DNA from: Sphingomonas soli NBRC 100801
GTDB lineage: Bacteria > Pseudomonadota > Alphaproteobacteria > Sphingomonadales > Sphingomonadaceae
Reading direction: 5' to 3'
Length of the DNA stretch: 64,000 bases
NCBI RefSeq assembly: GCF_001591025.1
Contig: NZ_BCTZ01000001.1
Location: 62,001-126,000 of the forward strand
In this document: piece after piece, positions 16,626 through 25,553 of the stretch
Layout: every line of letters starts with the position of its first letter
Numbering within the stretch: the first letter of the stretch is position 1
The notes under the pieces: generated by a model
Databases searched by the model: none
Seen by the model: the letters and a program-made list of their open reading frames with translations, nothing else
What the model was told of the DNA's origin: nothing
Made by a program: the position numbers and the translations under genes

Positions 16626-17701
16626 AGCGGATGAACTCCCTCGACCGCTTCTTCGGGATGCCATTCGAAGAAGCCGGTGCAAGCGTCACGCTCGGCGCAG
16701 GTGCCGCAGGCCTCAACATATTTGCGCTTCCAGTCCGAGATCGAGGCGGCTGCCAGATGTCGGAACGGCTCGGGCACGGTGCAGCGCGGGAAATTGAACA
16801 GCCGTGCCGGCACGCCGTGCAATGTCGCGGTTGTCAGCGCCTCGGCGACCGGCGCGAAGCTGCGGCTGTGATCGACATAGAGATTGTCCCAGCGGTTGCG
16901 CGCGAACCCGATATTCTCCAGCTGCATGATCGACCAGGCGTCGATGAACCGCAGGCGCCGGGTCACATAGCGGGCGAGCGCGGGCAGGGCGTCGAGATTG
17001 GGGCTGACCAGCACGGTGCGCAGCTCGACCCGCGCGCCGCTTAGCATCAGCCAGGCGAGGCTCTCCTCCAGCCGTGCAAAGGCGCCTTGCTTACCGACAA
17101 TCTCGTCGTGGAGCACGGCGTCGCTGGCATAGAGCGGTACGCCCCAGGTCACGCGCCGGAAGCTGGGGTCGCGCAGCCGCTCGACATCACCTTGTCCGAA
17201 ATGCTGCGCATTGCTTAGGATGTGGAATTCGAGATCGTCGCGCGCCTCGAGCACCCGCTCGATCATGCCGAACAGCTGCTCCTTGTAGAGCGTCGGCTCG
17301 CCGCCCGAGATGCCGATGACGATGCCGGGCTCGGCGAGAAGACAGGCCTGCTCCAGCAGATCGAACCGGTCGACATGAGTCTTTTTGGGCGGCTGCGAGC
17401 ACATCACGCAAAGCTGGTCGCAGCGCTCCGTTATCAGCAGCGTGTTGTGCGGCGAGCCGGCGCGCAGCAGGCGTTCGATCCGCTGAATATCGGGCTGCAT
17501 CAGCACGACGTCGCCGTCCAGATCGGACGGAAGGACGCCTTCGATCGAGAGCAGGCCGTGCGGGCCCGCGAACGTCGCGCTGGTAGCGTCGCTCTCAAAG
17601 AGCAGCGAATCCCCCGCTTCGAGTTGGTCTCGGTCCAGGCGCAGCCGGGTGACGAAGGCGCGTTCGGCCTGGGCCAGGGCGGGGAGCGAGAGCTGGATCA
17701 T
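16622..17701 (-). CDS. hxsC: His-Xaa-Ser system radical SAM maturase HxsC
   Basis: 359 residues. The radical SAM cluster motif CDQLCVMC (Cys94, Cys98, Cys101) follows a 90-residue N-terminal region. GISGGEPTL is the SAM-binding GGE motif. The C-terminus holds CGTCAERDACTGF, a possible auxiliary-cluster site. Coupled by ATGA overlaps to hxsB upstream and hxsA downstream. Expected to act with HxsB on HxsA. Confidence 0.92.
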   Translation of the reverse strand: MIQLSLPALAQAERAFVTRLRLDRDQLEAGDSLLFESDATSATFAGPHGLLSIEGVLPSDLDGDVVLMQPDIQRIERLLRAGSPHNTLLITERCDQLCVMCSQPPKKTHVDRFDLLEQACLLAEPGIVIGISGGEPTLYKEQLFGMIERVLEARDDLEFHILSNAQHFGQGDVERLRDPSFRRVTWGVPLYASDAVLHDEIVGKQGAFARLEESLAWLMLSGARVELRTVLVSPNLDALPALARYVTRRLRFIDAWSIMQLENIGFARNRWDNLYVDHSRSFAPVAEALTTATLHGVPARLFNFPRCTVPEPFRHLAAASISDWKRKYVEACGTCAERDACTGFFEWHPEEAVEGVHPL

Positions 17702-19110
17702 GTGTAGCGCGCCCCCAGCCGCTCCGGATTGCTGTCGAGGCGCAGCCAGCGGCTCAGTGAGTAACGGGTTGCCGGATCGTTGTCGTAGATCAGCTCGAAC
17801 AGGAAATCGAAGAGATGAAGGTGGCGGCGGCAGAATTCGGTTTCGAGCCTTGGCATGTCGATCCGGCCGTAGCGTGAAATGTCATCGACCAGGTCGCGCC
17901 CGCAATAGGGCTGGTAGGTGCAGCGCTGGCAGGCAGGATCGTCGAAGTTGGAGGCATGGGCGTTGAGCAGGTCGCGCTGCTCGCTTTGCCAGCCCGAGAT
18001 CACATCGCCGATTGAGAGATCGATCACCCCCGAGCGCGACAGCATCCGGGCTTCGTCAGTCGGATAAACCGTGCCGTCATGGTCGATCACCACATAGTCG
18101 ATGCCCAGGGGATTGGGGTTTCTGAGATCGACATGCCGCTCTGCGCCGGGCTGGAAGATGCGGCGCAGGCAGATGCTGGTATAGGTCTCCTCAAGCACGG
18201 TGCTGCGGTCCCGCCAGTTGCGCTCGATGATCCGCCGCACGAACCGCTCATGGTAAGCACGCCACGCCGCATCCTGCTCGCGCGAAGCGCTGTGGCGCTT
18301 GCGCGCAAAGCCCTGGAAATTGATCGGGCGCAGAAAGATGCTGTCGAAGCCGAGGCCGGCATAGCTGTCGATGAGCGTATCGATATCGGGCGGTGCGGTG
18401 GGATCGATCGTCGGCAGCGCCGAGATCTTGTGGGGTCCATAGCGGTCGATGACGGCCTTGAGGTTGTGAAGGAACAGGTCGGTGTTGCTATCGGTCGCGG
18501 TCCGGTTGCGCTGGTGGGTCAGCGCGTCGCCATCGAGCGAGGTGCTGATATAGAGGTCGGGGCGCTCGAACAGCGCGAGGATCTCGTCATCGACGCGCTG
18601 CAGATTGGTGCAGATAACGAACTGCCGTTCCTCGAACCGCTCGCATCGCTCGATCACCGCGCGGATCAGGTCCGGTCTGAGCGTCGGCTCGCCACCCTGG
18701 AACTCGATCTTGATCCGGGGTGATGGGAGCGTGTCGAGCATCTCCAGAACTGCGGTCAGCGTGGCGTCGTCCCAGTCGAACCCCGGCTGGTTGAGCCCGG
18801 CGCGCGAAACCTGACAATAGCTGCAGCTCAGATTGCATCTGAGCGTGGGAACCAGGATCAGATAGTCGAGCTGCTCCGCGAAGGTGGCGCGCTCGGCCAG
18901 ATTGTAGAGATAGGCCACATCGCCCAGCCGGTCCTGCGGGTCGATCGCATGGCCTTCGGCTTTGAGAAAGGCGAGGTCGGAGGGTGTGAGCTGGTTATCC
19001 CCAAGCCGATCCAGCAGCCGTGTTGTGGTCGCAAAGAAGCTGCCGGTATCGTTCACGCAGAGCATGTCGCCCGAGCGGGTCGCTCGCACGCGGAGCGGCA
19101 GAAACGTCAT
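17698..19110 (-). CDS. hxsB: His-Xaa-Ser system radical SAM maturase HxsB
   Basis: 470 residues. The radical SAM motif CNLSCSYC gives Cys92, Cys96 and Cys99; EFQGGEPTLR is the SAM-binding motif. A SPASM-like C-terminus has CQRCTYQPYCGRD and a final FCRRH. In anaerobic-type sulfatase maturases and related peptide maturases, SPASM domains bind extra iron-sulfur clusters. Four-base overlaps with hxsD and hxsC indicate one operon. Confidence 0.93.
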   Translation of the reverse strand: MTFLPLRVRATRSGDMLCVNDTGSFFATTTRLLDRLGDNQLTPSDLAFLKAEGHAIDPQDRLGDVAYLYNLAERATFAEQLDYLILVPTLRCNLSCSYCQVSRAGLNQPGFDWDDATLTAVLEMLDTLPSPRIKIEFQGGEPTLRPDLIRAVIERCERFEERQFVICTNLQRVDDEILALFERPDLYISTSLDGDALTHQRNRTATDSNTDLFLHNLKAVIDRYGPHKISALPTIDPTAPPDIDTLIDSYAGLGFDSIFLRPINFQGFARKRHSASREQDAAWRAYHERFVRRIIERNWRDRSTVLEETYTSICLRRIFQPGAERHVDLRNPNPLGIDYVVIDHDGTVYPTDEARMLSRSGVIDLSIGDVISGWQSEQRDLLNAHASNFDDPACQRCTYQPYCGRDLVDDISRYGRIDMPRLETEFCRRHLHLFDFLFELIYDNDPATRYSLSRWLRLDSNPERLGARYT

Positions 19111-19361
19111 TGCGCCAGTGTCGCGAAAGCCTGCGCCCGGCGGACGCGGCCCGCATGAGCCAGGCGCTCAGTGGCGAGCGCCGCCACCCAGATGCGTTCC
19201 AGGGATTTGGCATCGGCGCCAGCCTTCGCGGTGCTGAGGACGATCTCGCCATCGGCTTGGTCAACCATGACATGCGGATAGAAGCCGGGGATCCAGCGCG
19301 CCGCCGACAAGACAATGGCGCTCGATTCCTCCGGGATCGCAAAGCATATCGTTGCGGCCAT
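19107..19361 (-). CDS. hxsD: His-Xaa-Ser system protein HxsD
   Basis: 84 residues, first gene of the hxs operon. ICFAIPEESSAIVLSAARWI and YPHVMVDQADGEIVLST resemble HxsD, a small conserved partner of the system, perhaps a peptide chaperone. The operon promoter must lie in the 157 bases between here and the divergent gene at 19519. Confidence 0.85.
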   Translation of the reverse strand: MAATICFAIPEESSAIVLSAARWIPGFYPHVMVDQADGEIVLSTAKAGADAKSLERIWVAALATERLAHAGRVRRAQAFATLAQ

Positions 19362-19518
19362 CGTACCTCCCCCTGTTACAGGCTATGTCGGTGCGTTTTG
19401 CGCAACAAGTGATTTGTCGGTTCGAGACTCGTCCGGATTGCATTTTATTCGGGATTATGAGCGTCTTTGGTCAGCGGAATTGCGGTTTGTCTGAACAGCT
19501 GGCGCTTGGGGGAGGGGG

Positions 19519-20133
19519 ATGGCGGAGAAATCGAATCCGTTCGGCACGGGGTGCCTGTGGGTCGTGGGCATCGTCGTGCTGCTGATGGCGCTCGCGAAAT
19601 GCGTGCCGTCGCAACAGACCTCGCAGCATTTCGGGTCGCCCTCGCTGGAGAATCAGATCGCGGCGATCGAGCCACCGCCGACCGTCGATCCGCTAAACCC
19701 TCGAAGCGTCGAGCTCGGCGTGCAGCATTTGCGCGCTGTTCTGGGTGCCGAGGGCATTTCGGGCGCGATGATCTACAGCCAGAATTGCTACGACGCGCTC
19801 GCTCGCGATTTCAGCTGGAAAATGCTCGACCGGTGCGGCGCGTTCGACATGCTGGCGGTCAAGGCTGTCGAAGGGGGCGACATGTCGGGGCTGGATTCCG
19901 AGGCTCAATATTTCGATCCCGAGGCCGCGGCCGGACGCTACCTCGCGGCCGCGACGAAGGCGGGCGAGGAGGCCGGTAAGGCCGATGTCCGGCTCGAGGC
20001 TTTGAAGCAGAAGACGGGCCGCATCACGCTGCCGTCGCCGCGCAAGGCGGCTACAGCGGAAAGCGGAGACGCCGAGGAGGCGGGGCCAGGCGATGAGCAG
20101 GTGCTGGATGAGAACGCGCAGGTCGAGGTCTAG
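19519..20133 (+). CDS. Hypothetical membrane-anchored protein
   Basis: 204 residues. One transmembrane or signal-anchor helix spans residues about 10-29 (GCLWVVGIVVLLMALAKCVP). The rest is soluble, and the last 60 residues are acidic and low in complexity. GGGGGATGG precedes the ATG. Divergent from hxsD; no family recognised. Confidence 0.6.
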   Translation: MAEKSNPFGTGCLWVVGIVVLLMALAKCVPSQQTSQHFGSPSLENQIAAIEPPPTVDPLNPRSVELGVQHLRAVLGAEGISGAMIYSQNCYDALARDFSWKMLDRCGAFDMLAVKAVEGGDMSGLDSEAQYFDPEAAAGRYLAAATKAGEEAGKADVRLEALKQKTGRITLPSPRKAATAESGDAEEAGPGDEQVLDENAQVEV

Positions 20134-20157
20134 GCACGAGGCTCTCGCTGAGCCGGA

Positions 20158-20430
20158 TCATCCATCTGTCTGGTAGCGGTTGAGCCGGGAAGCGACTTCT
20201 CTGGCCGGAAGCCGGCATCGCGGATGGGCGGAAATTGCCGACAGGCCGGCATGAAGCATCTCGTTGGCAATGACCGCATGCTCTTCGAGACGGTCGCACA
20301 GCCAGAGCACACCGTGAACGGCGAGCCCGTTTCCAGCCGCCAGGCTGCGCAGTGCGCCGTCGCCTGTCAGCAATGTCCATTGCCGCTGTTCCGCCAGCGC
20401 ATAGGCGAAGCTGTCCTGTGCGGATATCGG
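20158..20430 (-). pseudogene. PIN-domain protein remnant, 5' truncated
   Basis: The C-terminal half of a PIN-type nuclease is recognisable: SAQDSFAYALAEQ, then LLTGDGALRSLA and VHGVLWLCDRLEE. The N-terminal half with the first catalytic aspartates is absent; the frame continues upstream into unrelated sequence. A plus-strand fragment (20551-20787) also starts abruptly near here, so a deletion or insertion junction lies around 20440-20520. No antitoxin gene is visible. Confidence 0.55.
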
Positions 20431-20791
20431 TTTTCGCCCGAGGTCGAAACGCACTTCTACGTCTAGGGGGCGACGACCGAGCAACGCATTCCAGGCGAGA
20501 TCGGCAAGACCTAGGCGCTCGCTTCGCCGAGTTCCGCCAATCCCGGCTGGGTGGTGCAGGACCAGCAGCGCAACGTCGATTCGGAACGCATTGCCAACCG
20601 GCCGACCTTCGTTCTGGGCTCGACCACGCTCGAGCTGGGCGCCTTCTACAACAACCGCCTCGTCAAGCATCCGTCACTCATCACGAATCGGGCTATGATC
20701 GTCATTCGCATAAACACCACCAAGTTTCCTCGCCTGCTCCGGCGCCATGTCGCACGACCACAATCAACATCCAGCCGGACGACATGATAAA

Positions 20792-20841
20792 TGTAACCTT
20801 GACGTTACAAAGGTTGGCGATTATGTAACTCATGGGTTACA
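20792..20841. promoter_or_regulatory. Paired TGTAAC-N6-GTTACA operators
   Basis: Two copies of the same inverted repeat, TGTAAC-N6-GTTACA, at 20792-20809 and 20824-20841. Their centres are 32 bases apart, about three helical turns, so two dimers could bind on one face. The first spacer is CTTGAC, the second TCATGG. They end 19 bases before the CPBP protease start, so they control that operon. The XRE regulator encoded at its end is the likely ligand. Confidence 0.7.
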
Positions 20842-20860
20842 AAGAATTGGAGGCGGCGAG

Positions 20861-21583
20861 ATGGATGTTTCGTGGAAGCAGCGGTTTGGCGCCATCGCCG
20901 AGATCGTGGCGGTATTCGTCGCACTGTTCGCAGCGGCGGCTGTCATCGGGCAGGTTGCGGCGCAATTGCAGCCTAAGTTCGCGACGCCCGTGCAGGGGCT
21001 GGCGCTCTGGGGAGCGGTCGGCGCGGGCGCACTGCTGGCGCGCCGGTCGGGACGCGGCTTCGGCACGCTGGGCCTGCGCGCGCCGGCATCGTGGCGCGCC
21101 ACGCTCGGCTGGGCGGCGGCAGCGCTGGTGCTTTCCTGGACGGGCACGCTGGTGCTGGGGCTGGCGATCCGCCACGCCACCGACTGGCCGCCGCTCGATG
21201 TCGGCTATATTCGCGAATCGATCGAAGGCGACACGCTCGCCTGGCTGGTGTGGATGCTGCTCGTCGTCTGGGGCAGTGCCGCCTTTGGCGAGGAATTGCT
21301 GTCGCGCGGCTTCGTGCTCGACCGGCTTTGGACCGCGGGCGGAAGGGGCCGCGTCGCGCTGGTGATCGCCATGGTGCTGCAGGCGCTGATCTTCGGGTGG
21401 CTCCATGCGGTGCAGGGCCCCACCGGCATCGTCCTGACTGCCTGGGTAGGGCTTGTCTTCGCGGGTGTCTGGCTGGCGTCCGGGCGCAACCTCTGGGCGC
21501 CGATCCTGGCACATGGCACGACCGACACGATCTCGCTCACGCTGATCTATGCCGGCGTGCCGCTTCCCGGCTATATCAACTAA
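20861..21583 (+). CDS. CPBP family intramembrane metalloprotease
   Basis: 240 residues, six or more membrane helices. The CPBP (Abi/CAAX-like) signature EELLSRG is at residues 144-150, followed by FGWLH and a late HGTTD, which supply metal ligands. Start at 20861, after GGAGGCG. The CPBP family includes CAAX-type prenyl proteases and bacteriocin self-immunity proteins; this copy's substrate is unknown. First gene of a three-gene operon with a membrane protein and an XRE regulator. Confidence 0.88.
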   Translation: MDVSWKQRFGAIAEIVAVFVALFAAAAVIGQVAAQLQPKFATPVQGLALWGAVGAGALLARRSGRGFGTLGLRAPASWRATLGWAAAALVLSWTGTLVLGLAIRHATDWPPLDVGYIRESIEGDTLAWLVWMLLVVWGSAAFGEELLSRGFVLDRLWTAGGRGRVALVIAMVLQALIFGWLHAVQGPTGIVLTAWVGLVFAGVWLASGRNLWAPILAHGTTDTISLTLIYAGVPLPGYIN

Positions 21584-21593
21584 GGAGGTTACG

Positions 21594-22028
21594 ATGGCTT
21601 CGGATCCCGCACGCACGCGGCGCAGGCTGATGGCGGCACTGGCGCTCGGACTGCTGCTTCTGCTTCCTTGCGCGATATTGCTTCAGACGGGCACGGGGCC
21701 GCAGGCTCCATTGCTCGCGGGAGTCGTCGCAGGCGCCGCGACTGCCATGTCCGCGTCGCTCGGCATGACCGGCCTCCAGCTCCGCGCGCTGGGCCGTCCG
21801 GCGCTCGACGAAGTGCTCAACGACGAGCTGTCGACGCGGAACTCGGTGCGCGCAATGGCAGTCGGCTATGTCGCAGCGGTGAGCGTCGCGGGCATAGCGC
21901 TGCCGCTTGCGGTCTGGCTGGGCCTGCCCGCCGTGCCGCTGCTGACCGGGGTCGTGCTCGCCGGGGTGGTGGCGCATGCCGGCAGCTTCGCCTGGTTCGA
22001 GCGGCAGGGGGACGATGGCGATGGCTAA
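21594..22028 (+). CDS. Small multi-span membrane protein
   Basis: 144 residues. Four hydrophobic helices: about 13-30, 38-54, 85-105 and 109-130. An AAGGAGG site sits eight bases before the ATG. It is ten bases after the protease gene and overlaps the XRE gene. Such membrane proteins often sit beside YozG-like XRE regulators. No motif of known function. Confidence 0.7.
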   Translation: MASDPARTRRRLMAALALGLLLLLPCAILLQTGTGPQAPLLAGVVAGAATAMSASLGMTGLQLRALGRPALDEVLNDELSTRNSVRAMAVGYVAAVSVAGIALPLAVWLGLPAVPLLTGVVLAGVVAHAGSFAWFERQGDDGDG

Positions 22029-22230
22029 GGCCACGCTCGGCAATCATCTGAAGAGCTTGCGGACCGAGGCAGGGCTGACCCAGGCCGATCTGGCAGAACG
22101 GGTCGGCGTTTCGCGCAAGACGATCAACACCGTCGAGAACGGAGTCTTTACGCCATCGGCGACACTGGCGCTCCAGCTCGCCCGCGCGCTGGGGGTGCCG
22201 GTGGAGGCGCTGTTCTTCCTGCAGAACTAG
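22015..22230 (+). CDS. XRE family transcriptional regulator
   Basis: 71 residues, essentially one Cro/C1-type domain: LKSLRTEAGLTQADLAERVG, then VSRKTINTVENGVFTPSATL and LARALGVPVEALF. It starts inside the preceding gene (ATG 22015; ATG 22021 is possible). Likely autoregulates the operon through the two TGTAAC-N6-GTTACA sites upstream of 20861; inferred from position. Confidence 0.85.
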   Translation: MAMAKATLGNHLKSLRTEAGLTQADLAERVGVSRKTINTVENGVFTPSATLALQLARALGVPVEALFFLQN

Positions 22231-22388
22231 GTGTTCAGTCCCGAGGAGTGGCGGTGCGGATCGATTTTGAATCGGCACGGGTCTCGTTTCCAGATGCGTG
22301 CAACATATTCGTATGGTGTGAGGCACAGCGCCGCAGGGTGCGAGCGGCAGCCTGAACGACGGGGCGACCTCTGCCGCGCTTCAATGTG

Positions 22389-22424
22389 AAAGACCGCCAC
22401 GCTGGGGGGAGCGTGACGGCCTTT
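22389..22424. terminator. Bidirectional hairpin terminator
   Basis: AAAGACCGCCACGCT and AGCGTGACGGCCTTT form a 15-pair stem with two mismatches around a G-rich loop, flanked by A-run and T-run. It separates the convergent XRE and hfaD-like genes and can serve both. Confidence 0.65.
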
Positions 22425-22474
22425 CCCGCCGTGCCGGGTTAGGGGGGAGGGGACTCCGGCCGGGCGGCCTCGGG

Positions 22475-25400
22475 TCAGCGGAGGCCGGTGATCGCGCTGC
22501 TCACCTGATTGCCCACCGCCATCGCCGAGAACTGATTGCCCGTCATCGAGAAGCTGGCCGCGCCGAGCGATCCCGCGCCGCCGTCCAAACGGCTGCCGTT
22601 GACGACCGCATAGACGTTGCCGCTGCTCACCTGGCTGTTCGCGATCGCCACCGAAGGCGCCGGCAGGCCGGACACGGACACGCTGTTCGTCGCGGCATTG
22701 CCGTAGCCGGTCGCGCTGACGTTGTTGCCGCTGATCGAGAAGTGGCTGCCGTCCAGGTTGCCGGCGTTGAGCGGCACCAACAGGCCGGTGCCGATCGCAG
22801 TCGCGGTCACCGGCGCGAAGTTGGTCTGGACGTTCAGCAGCGCTGCACCGCCCGAGGCTTCCGCACCGAAGCGATCCGCTTCCGCCCGCCCGGGCACGCC
22901 GGGAACGACCGCGCCTGCCGAGACGGCGATGCTGTTTTCCGCAGCGTTGCCGCGGGCCAGCGCGGAAACCGCATTGCCGCCGATCACGATCTCCGAGCCG
23001 CTGGCCGAGCTGCCCTGCGGCACGCTCGCCGAGCCCGCAGCCGAGACCTGTACCGTCGCCGCGTTGATCTGCGTGCTGGCGAGGCCGGCACCGGGCGTGC
23101 GGTCGATTGCGCTGACGGAGACGGTGTTGACCGCGCGGTTGGCCGAGGCCTCGCCGCTCGTCCGGTTGCCGGTGACGCGATAGGTCGAACCCTCGCTCCC
23201 CGCCGCCGGCGCACGCCCGACGATCGGGGTGGTGACGGTCGCCGCCGCCGAGCCGATCGCGAATTGCTGGTTCGACAGAACATGGTCGCCCCGCGCCGCC
23301 GGGGGACCGAAACCGTCCGACGCGACGGCCGATCCGCCGCTACCGAGCGCGGTCACCGCATCGACCGACAGCGCATTGGCGGCATCGTTGATCGCGGCGA
23401 GCGCTGCATTGCTGTTCCCGGAAAGGCTGCTCGCGGCACCCGTCTGGCTGGCGCCCAGCAGCTGCGCCTGTGACGTCGCGCCGACATTTGCCTGGCCATA
23501 CTGGCTCGATGCCAGGGCGGTCCCGGCTTCGCCGATCGTGGCCGCGTCGATCGACAGCGCGTTCGCGACCGTATTCCCAAGTGCGGTGGCCTGTTGGACA
23601 TTGTCCTCGATCGCGAGCGTCGAACGCGCGCCGCCGTTTGCCACGATGCCGGACAGGGTGAAGACCTGGCTCTGGATCGAAGGGACCAGCGTGGCCTCGT
23701 TGGTCGGCTCGCCGAGCTTCTGATTGCTGGCCAGCGCGACTTCTGCAATCGCGCCATAGGCCTCACCGATCGCTCCCGATTGGGACCGCCCACCGGTAGT
23801 CCCGCCCATCGTGCCCGCCGTCACGCCGATCTCGTTGGTACCGAAATTGCCGATCGCGGAACCGAGGAAGCTGTTGCCGCTGACCGACAGGCTGACGTTC
23901 GTCGCGCCTTCGTCCACCGCGATGCCGAATTCGCCCGGCATCCCGGCGCTGCCCAGGCTCGCCAGCACATTTCCGTTGCCACTCTGCAGGCTGTTGACCG
24001 CGAGCGACGTGCCGAGCGCGCCGGCATCGGCCGTCAGCCAGTTGGCGGCGTCGTTTCCGGTCGCGGCGACGCGGTCGCTGTTGCCGTCGACGGCGATATG
24101 CGAGCCATCGGCGGTGCCGGTGACCTTCACTCCGATCTTCGCTTCGAACTGGGAGGCCCGGACCGGCCCCGAACCATAGTCCTGAACGCTATGAACGACC
24201 GCTCCGGCTTTCGCGGTCGATACGCCCGTCGCATCGACCGTCGCCAGGCCGCGTCCGCGGCCCGCGTCGATCGCCGTGGCGGTGAGGGTGAGCAGGCTCT
24301 CGCTCTGGTTCGCCGCGGCGACCGTCCGCATCAGGTTGTGCGAGTCCGAGATATCCGAGCCCGACACGTCGCCATCGACCGTCACGCGGATATTGCCGGC
24401 CGTGAACGTGCGGACGTCTAGCCATTGGGCCTTCTGGGCAGTCACGATGGTGGCGATGGGGGAAGGGACCCCCGTCTGGCCGTCCGCCTGCACGACCGAC
24501 GCGGCAGTGACGCTGCCCGCCGTCGTGGCAAAATTGCCGCGCGCGACCGCCGTGATCGCGTTGCCGTCGGAGACGATCGACGACGAAGTCGTGCCGCCAT
24601 CGACCAGGATCGCCGAGGTGGGATTGCGATCATCCTCGAACGTGACCGCCTTGAGGATGCCACTCGCCGACTGGACGACCGAGGCCGCCATCGCGCCATT
24701 GACGACCACATTGCCTTCGGCAGGCACCACCGACGCGGGATCGATGCGTTCGTCGAGCGTCAGCAGGGGTGCCGCCAGCGAGAGCGCCGATGCCGCCGAA
24801 TTGCCCGTAGCGACCGCCCGGTCGAGATTGCCGCTGGCTTCGACCTCGCTGTTGGTGAGCGCGCCGGTGGTGACGGAGAACCCGCCACGGGCACGGGCCG
24901 CGAGACCTCGGCTTGCGTCCAGCGCCTGGCTGCTCGCTAGGCCGGCACCGCCTTCGACTGCCGACAGCGTCGCGAACAGCTCGTTGCCGGTCGCGGCGGC
25001 ATCCTGGGCATTGTCCGAAAGCGCGATCTTGCTCGACACCGCGCGTCCCGCCGACATCGACATGCGGCTGCCGACGATGTTGCCGTTGACCGACGTTGCG
25101 ACGAGCGACTGGCGGTTGGCGACGACCGCCTTGCCCGTCGCCGACGCGCTGCCGGGCCCGCTCGTCACGTCGGCGGCGCGGTAGCCGCCCGAGACCATGC
25201 CCTTGCTGTCGAGCGCGAGCTTCGCGGCATTGCCCTTGCCGGTGACAGCGACCGTATCGCCGGAGACCGTGACGGTGCCGCGGTCGATATCGCCGGTCAC
25301 CGCGCTGCGGATCTCGGCGTCGCTCGCATCGGCAACGATGACGCCGTCGCGCAGCGACTGCTGGTTGGCGACCACCTGCGGTCCGTTGGCGATGGCGGTG

Positions 25401-25507
25401 CCGCTCTGCGCCTGCGCGGCCGTGGCGCTGAGCAGCAACGCAAGCACGGCGCTCCCGGCGAGCAGGGCGGGACGGCGTGCGGAACGGGGAGATGCATTCG
25501 AGGGCAT
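22475..25507 (-). CDS. Large secreted beta-repeat protein (HfaD-like)
   Basis: 1010 residues. A signal peptide ends around ATAAQAQS (residues 27-34). The remainder is made of many degenerate repeats rich in Ala, Ser, Thr, Val and Asn, with recurrent GNAA-N-SVSV-type units, suggesting a long beta-solenoid or beta-strand fibre. In Caulobacter the order is hfaA-hfaB-hfaD, with HfaD a large surface protein anchoring the holdfast. Here the CsgG/HfaB-like gene is 46 bases upstream, which is why the HfaD-like role is proposed. A generic adhesin is the alternative. Confidence 0.65.
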   Translation of the reverse strand: MPSNASPRSARRPALLAGSAVLALLLSATAAQAQSGTAIANGPQVVANQQSLRDGVIVADASDAEIRSAVTGDIDRGTVTVSGDTVAVTGKGNAAKLALDSKGMVSGGYRAADVTSGPGSASATGKAVVANRQSLVATSVNGNIVGSRMSMSAGRAVSSKIALSDNAQDAAATGNELFATLSAVEGGAGLASSQALDASRGLAARARGGFSVTTGALTNSEVEASGNLDRAVATGNSAASALSLAAPLLTLDERIDPASVVPAEGNVVVNGAMAASVVQSASGILKAVTFEDDRNPTSAILVDGGTTSSSIVSDGNAITAVARGNFATTAGSVTAASVVQADGQTGVPSPIATIVTAQKAQWLDVRTFTAGNIRVTVDGDVSGSDISDSHNLMRTVAAANQSESLLTLTATAIDAGRGRGLATVDATGVSTAKAGAVVHSVQDYGSGPVRASQFEAKIGVKVTGTADGSHIAVDGNSDRVAATGNDAANWLTADAGALGTSLAVNSLQSGNGNVLASLGSAGMPGEFGIAVDEGATNVSLSVSGNSFLGSAIGNFGTNEIGVTAGTMGGTTGGRSQSGAIGEAYGAIAEVALASNQKLGEPTNEATLVPSIQSQVFTLSGIVANGGARSTLAIEDNVQQATALGNTVANALSIDAATIGEAGTALASSQYGQANVGATSQAQLLGASQTGAASSLSGNSNAALAAINDAANALSVDAVTALGSGGSAVASDGFGPPAARGDHVLSNQQFAIGSAAATVTTPIVGRAPAAGSEGSTYRVTGNRTSGEASANRAVNTVSVSAIDRTPGAGLASTQINAATVQVSAAGSASVPQGSSASGSEIVIGGNAVSALARGNAAENSIAVSAGAVVPGVPGRAEADRFGAEASGGAALLNVQTNFAPVTATAIGTGLLVPLNAGNLDGSHFSISGNNVSATGYGNAATNSVSVSGLPAPSVAIANSQVSSGNVYAVVNGSRLDGGAGSLGAASFSMTGNQFSAMAVGNQVSSAITGLR

Positions 25508-25553
25508 TGAGATACTCCAGGGCTTGGGGGAGGGGGCGCGGAGGCGCGGTTGG

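Noticed and set aside
20551..20787. Plus-strand frame of 78 codons (NRPTFVLGSTTLELGAFYNN and onward)
   Set aside because: The start looks protein-like but no family could be named, the tail is arginine/serine noise, and it overlaps a rearranged region. Probably a gene fragment; not annotated.
22475..25507. Dense repeats suggesting a CRISPR array or tandem DNA repeat
   Set aside because: The repetition is at the protein level (degenerate beta-repeats), with no constant DNA repeat and spacer pattern.
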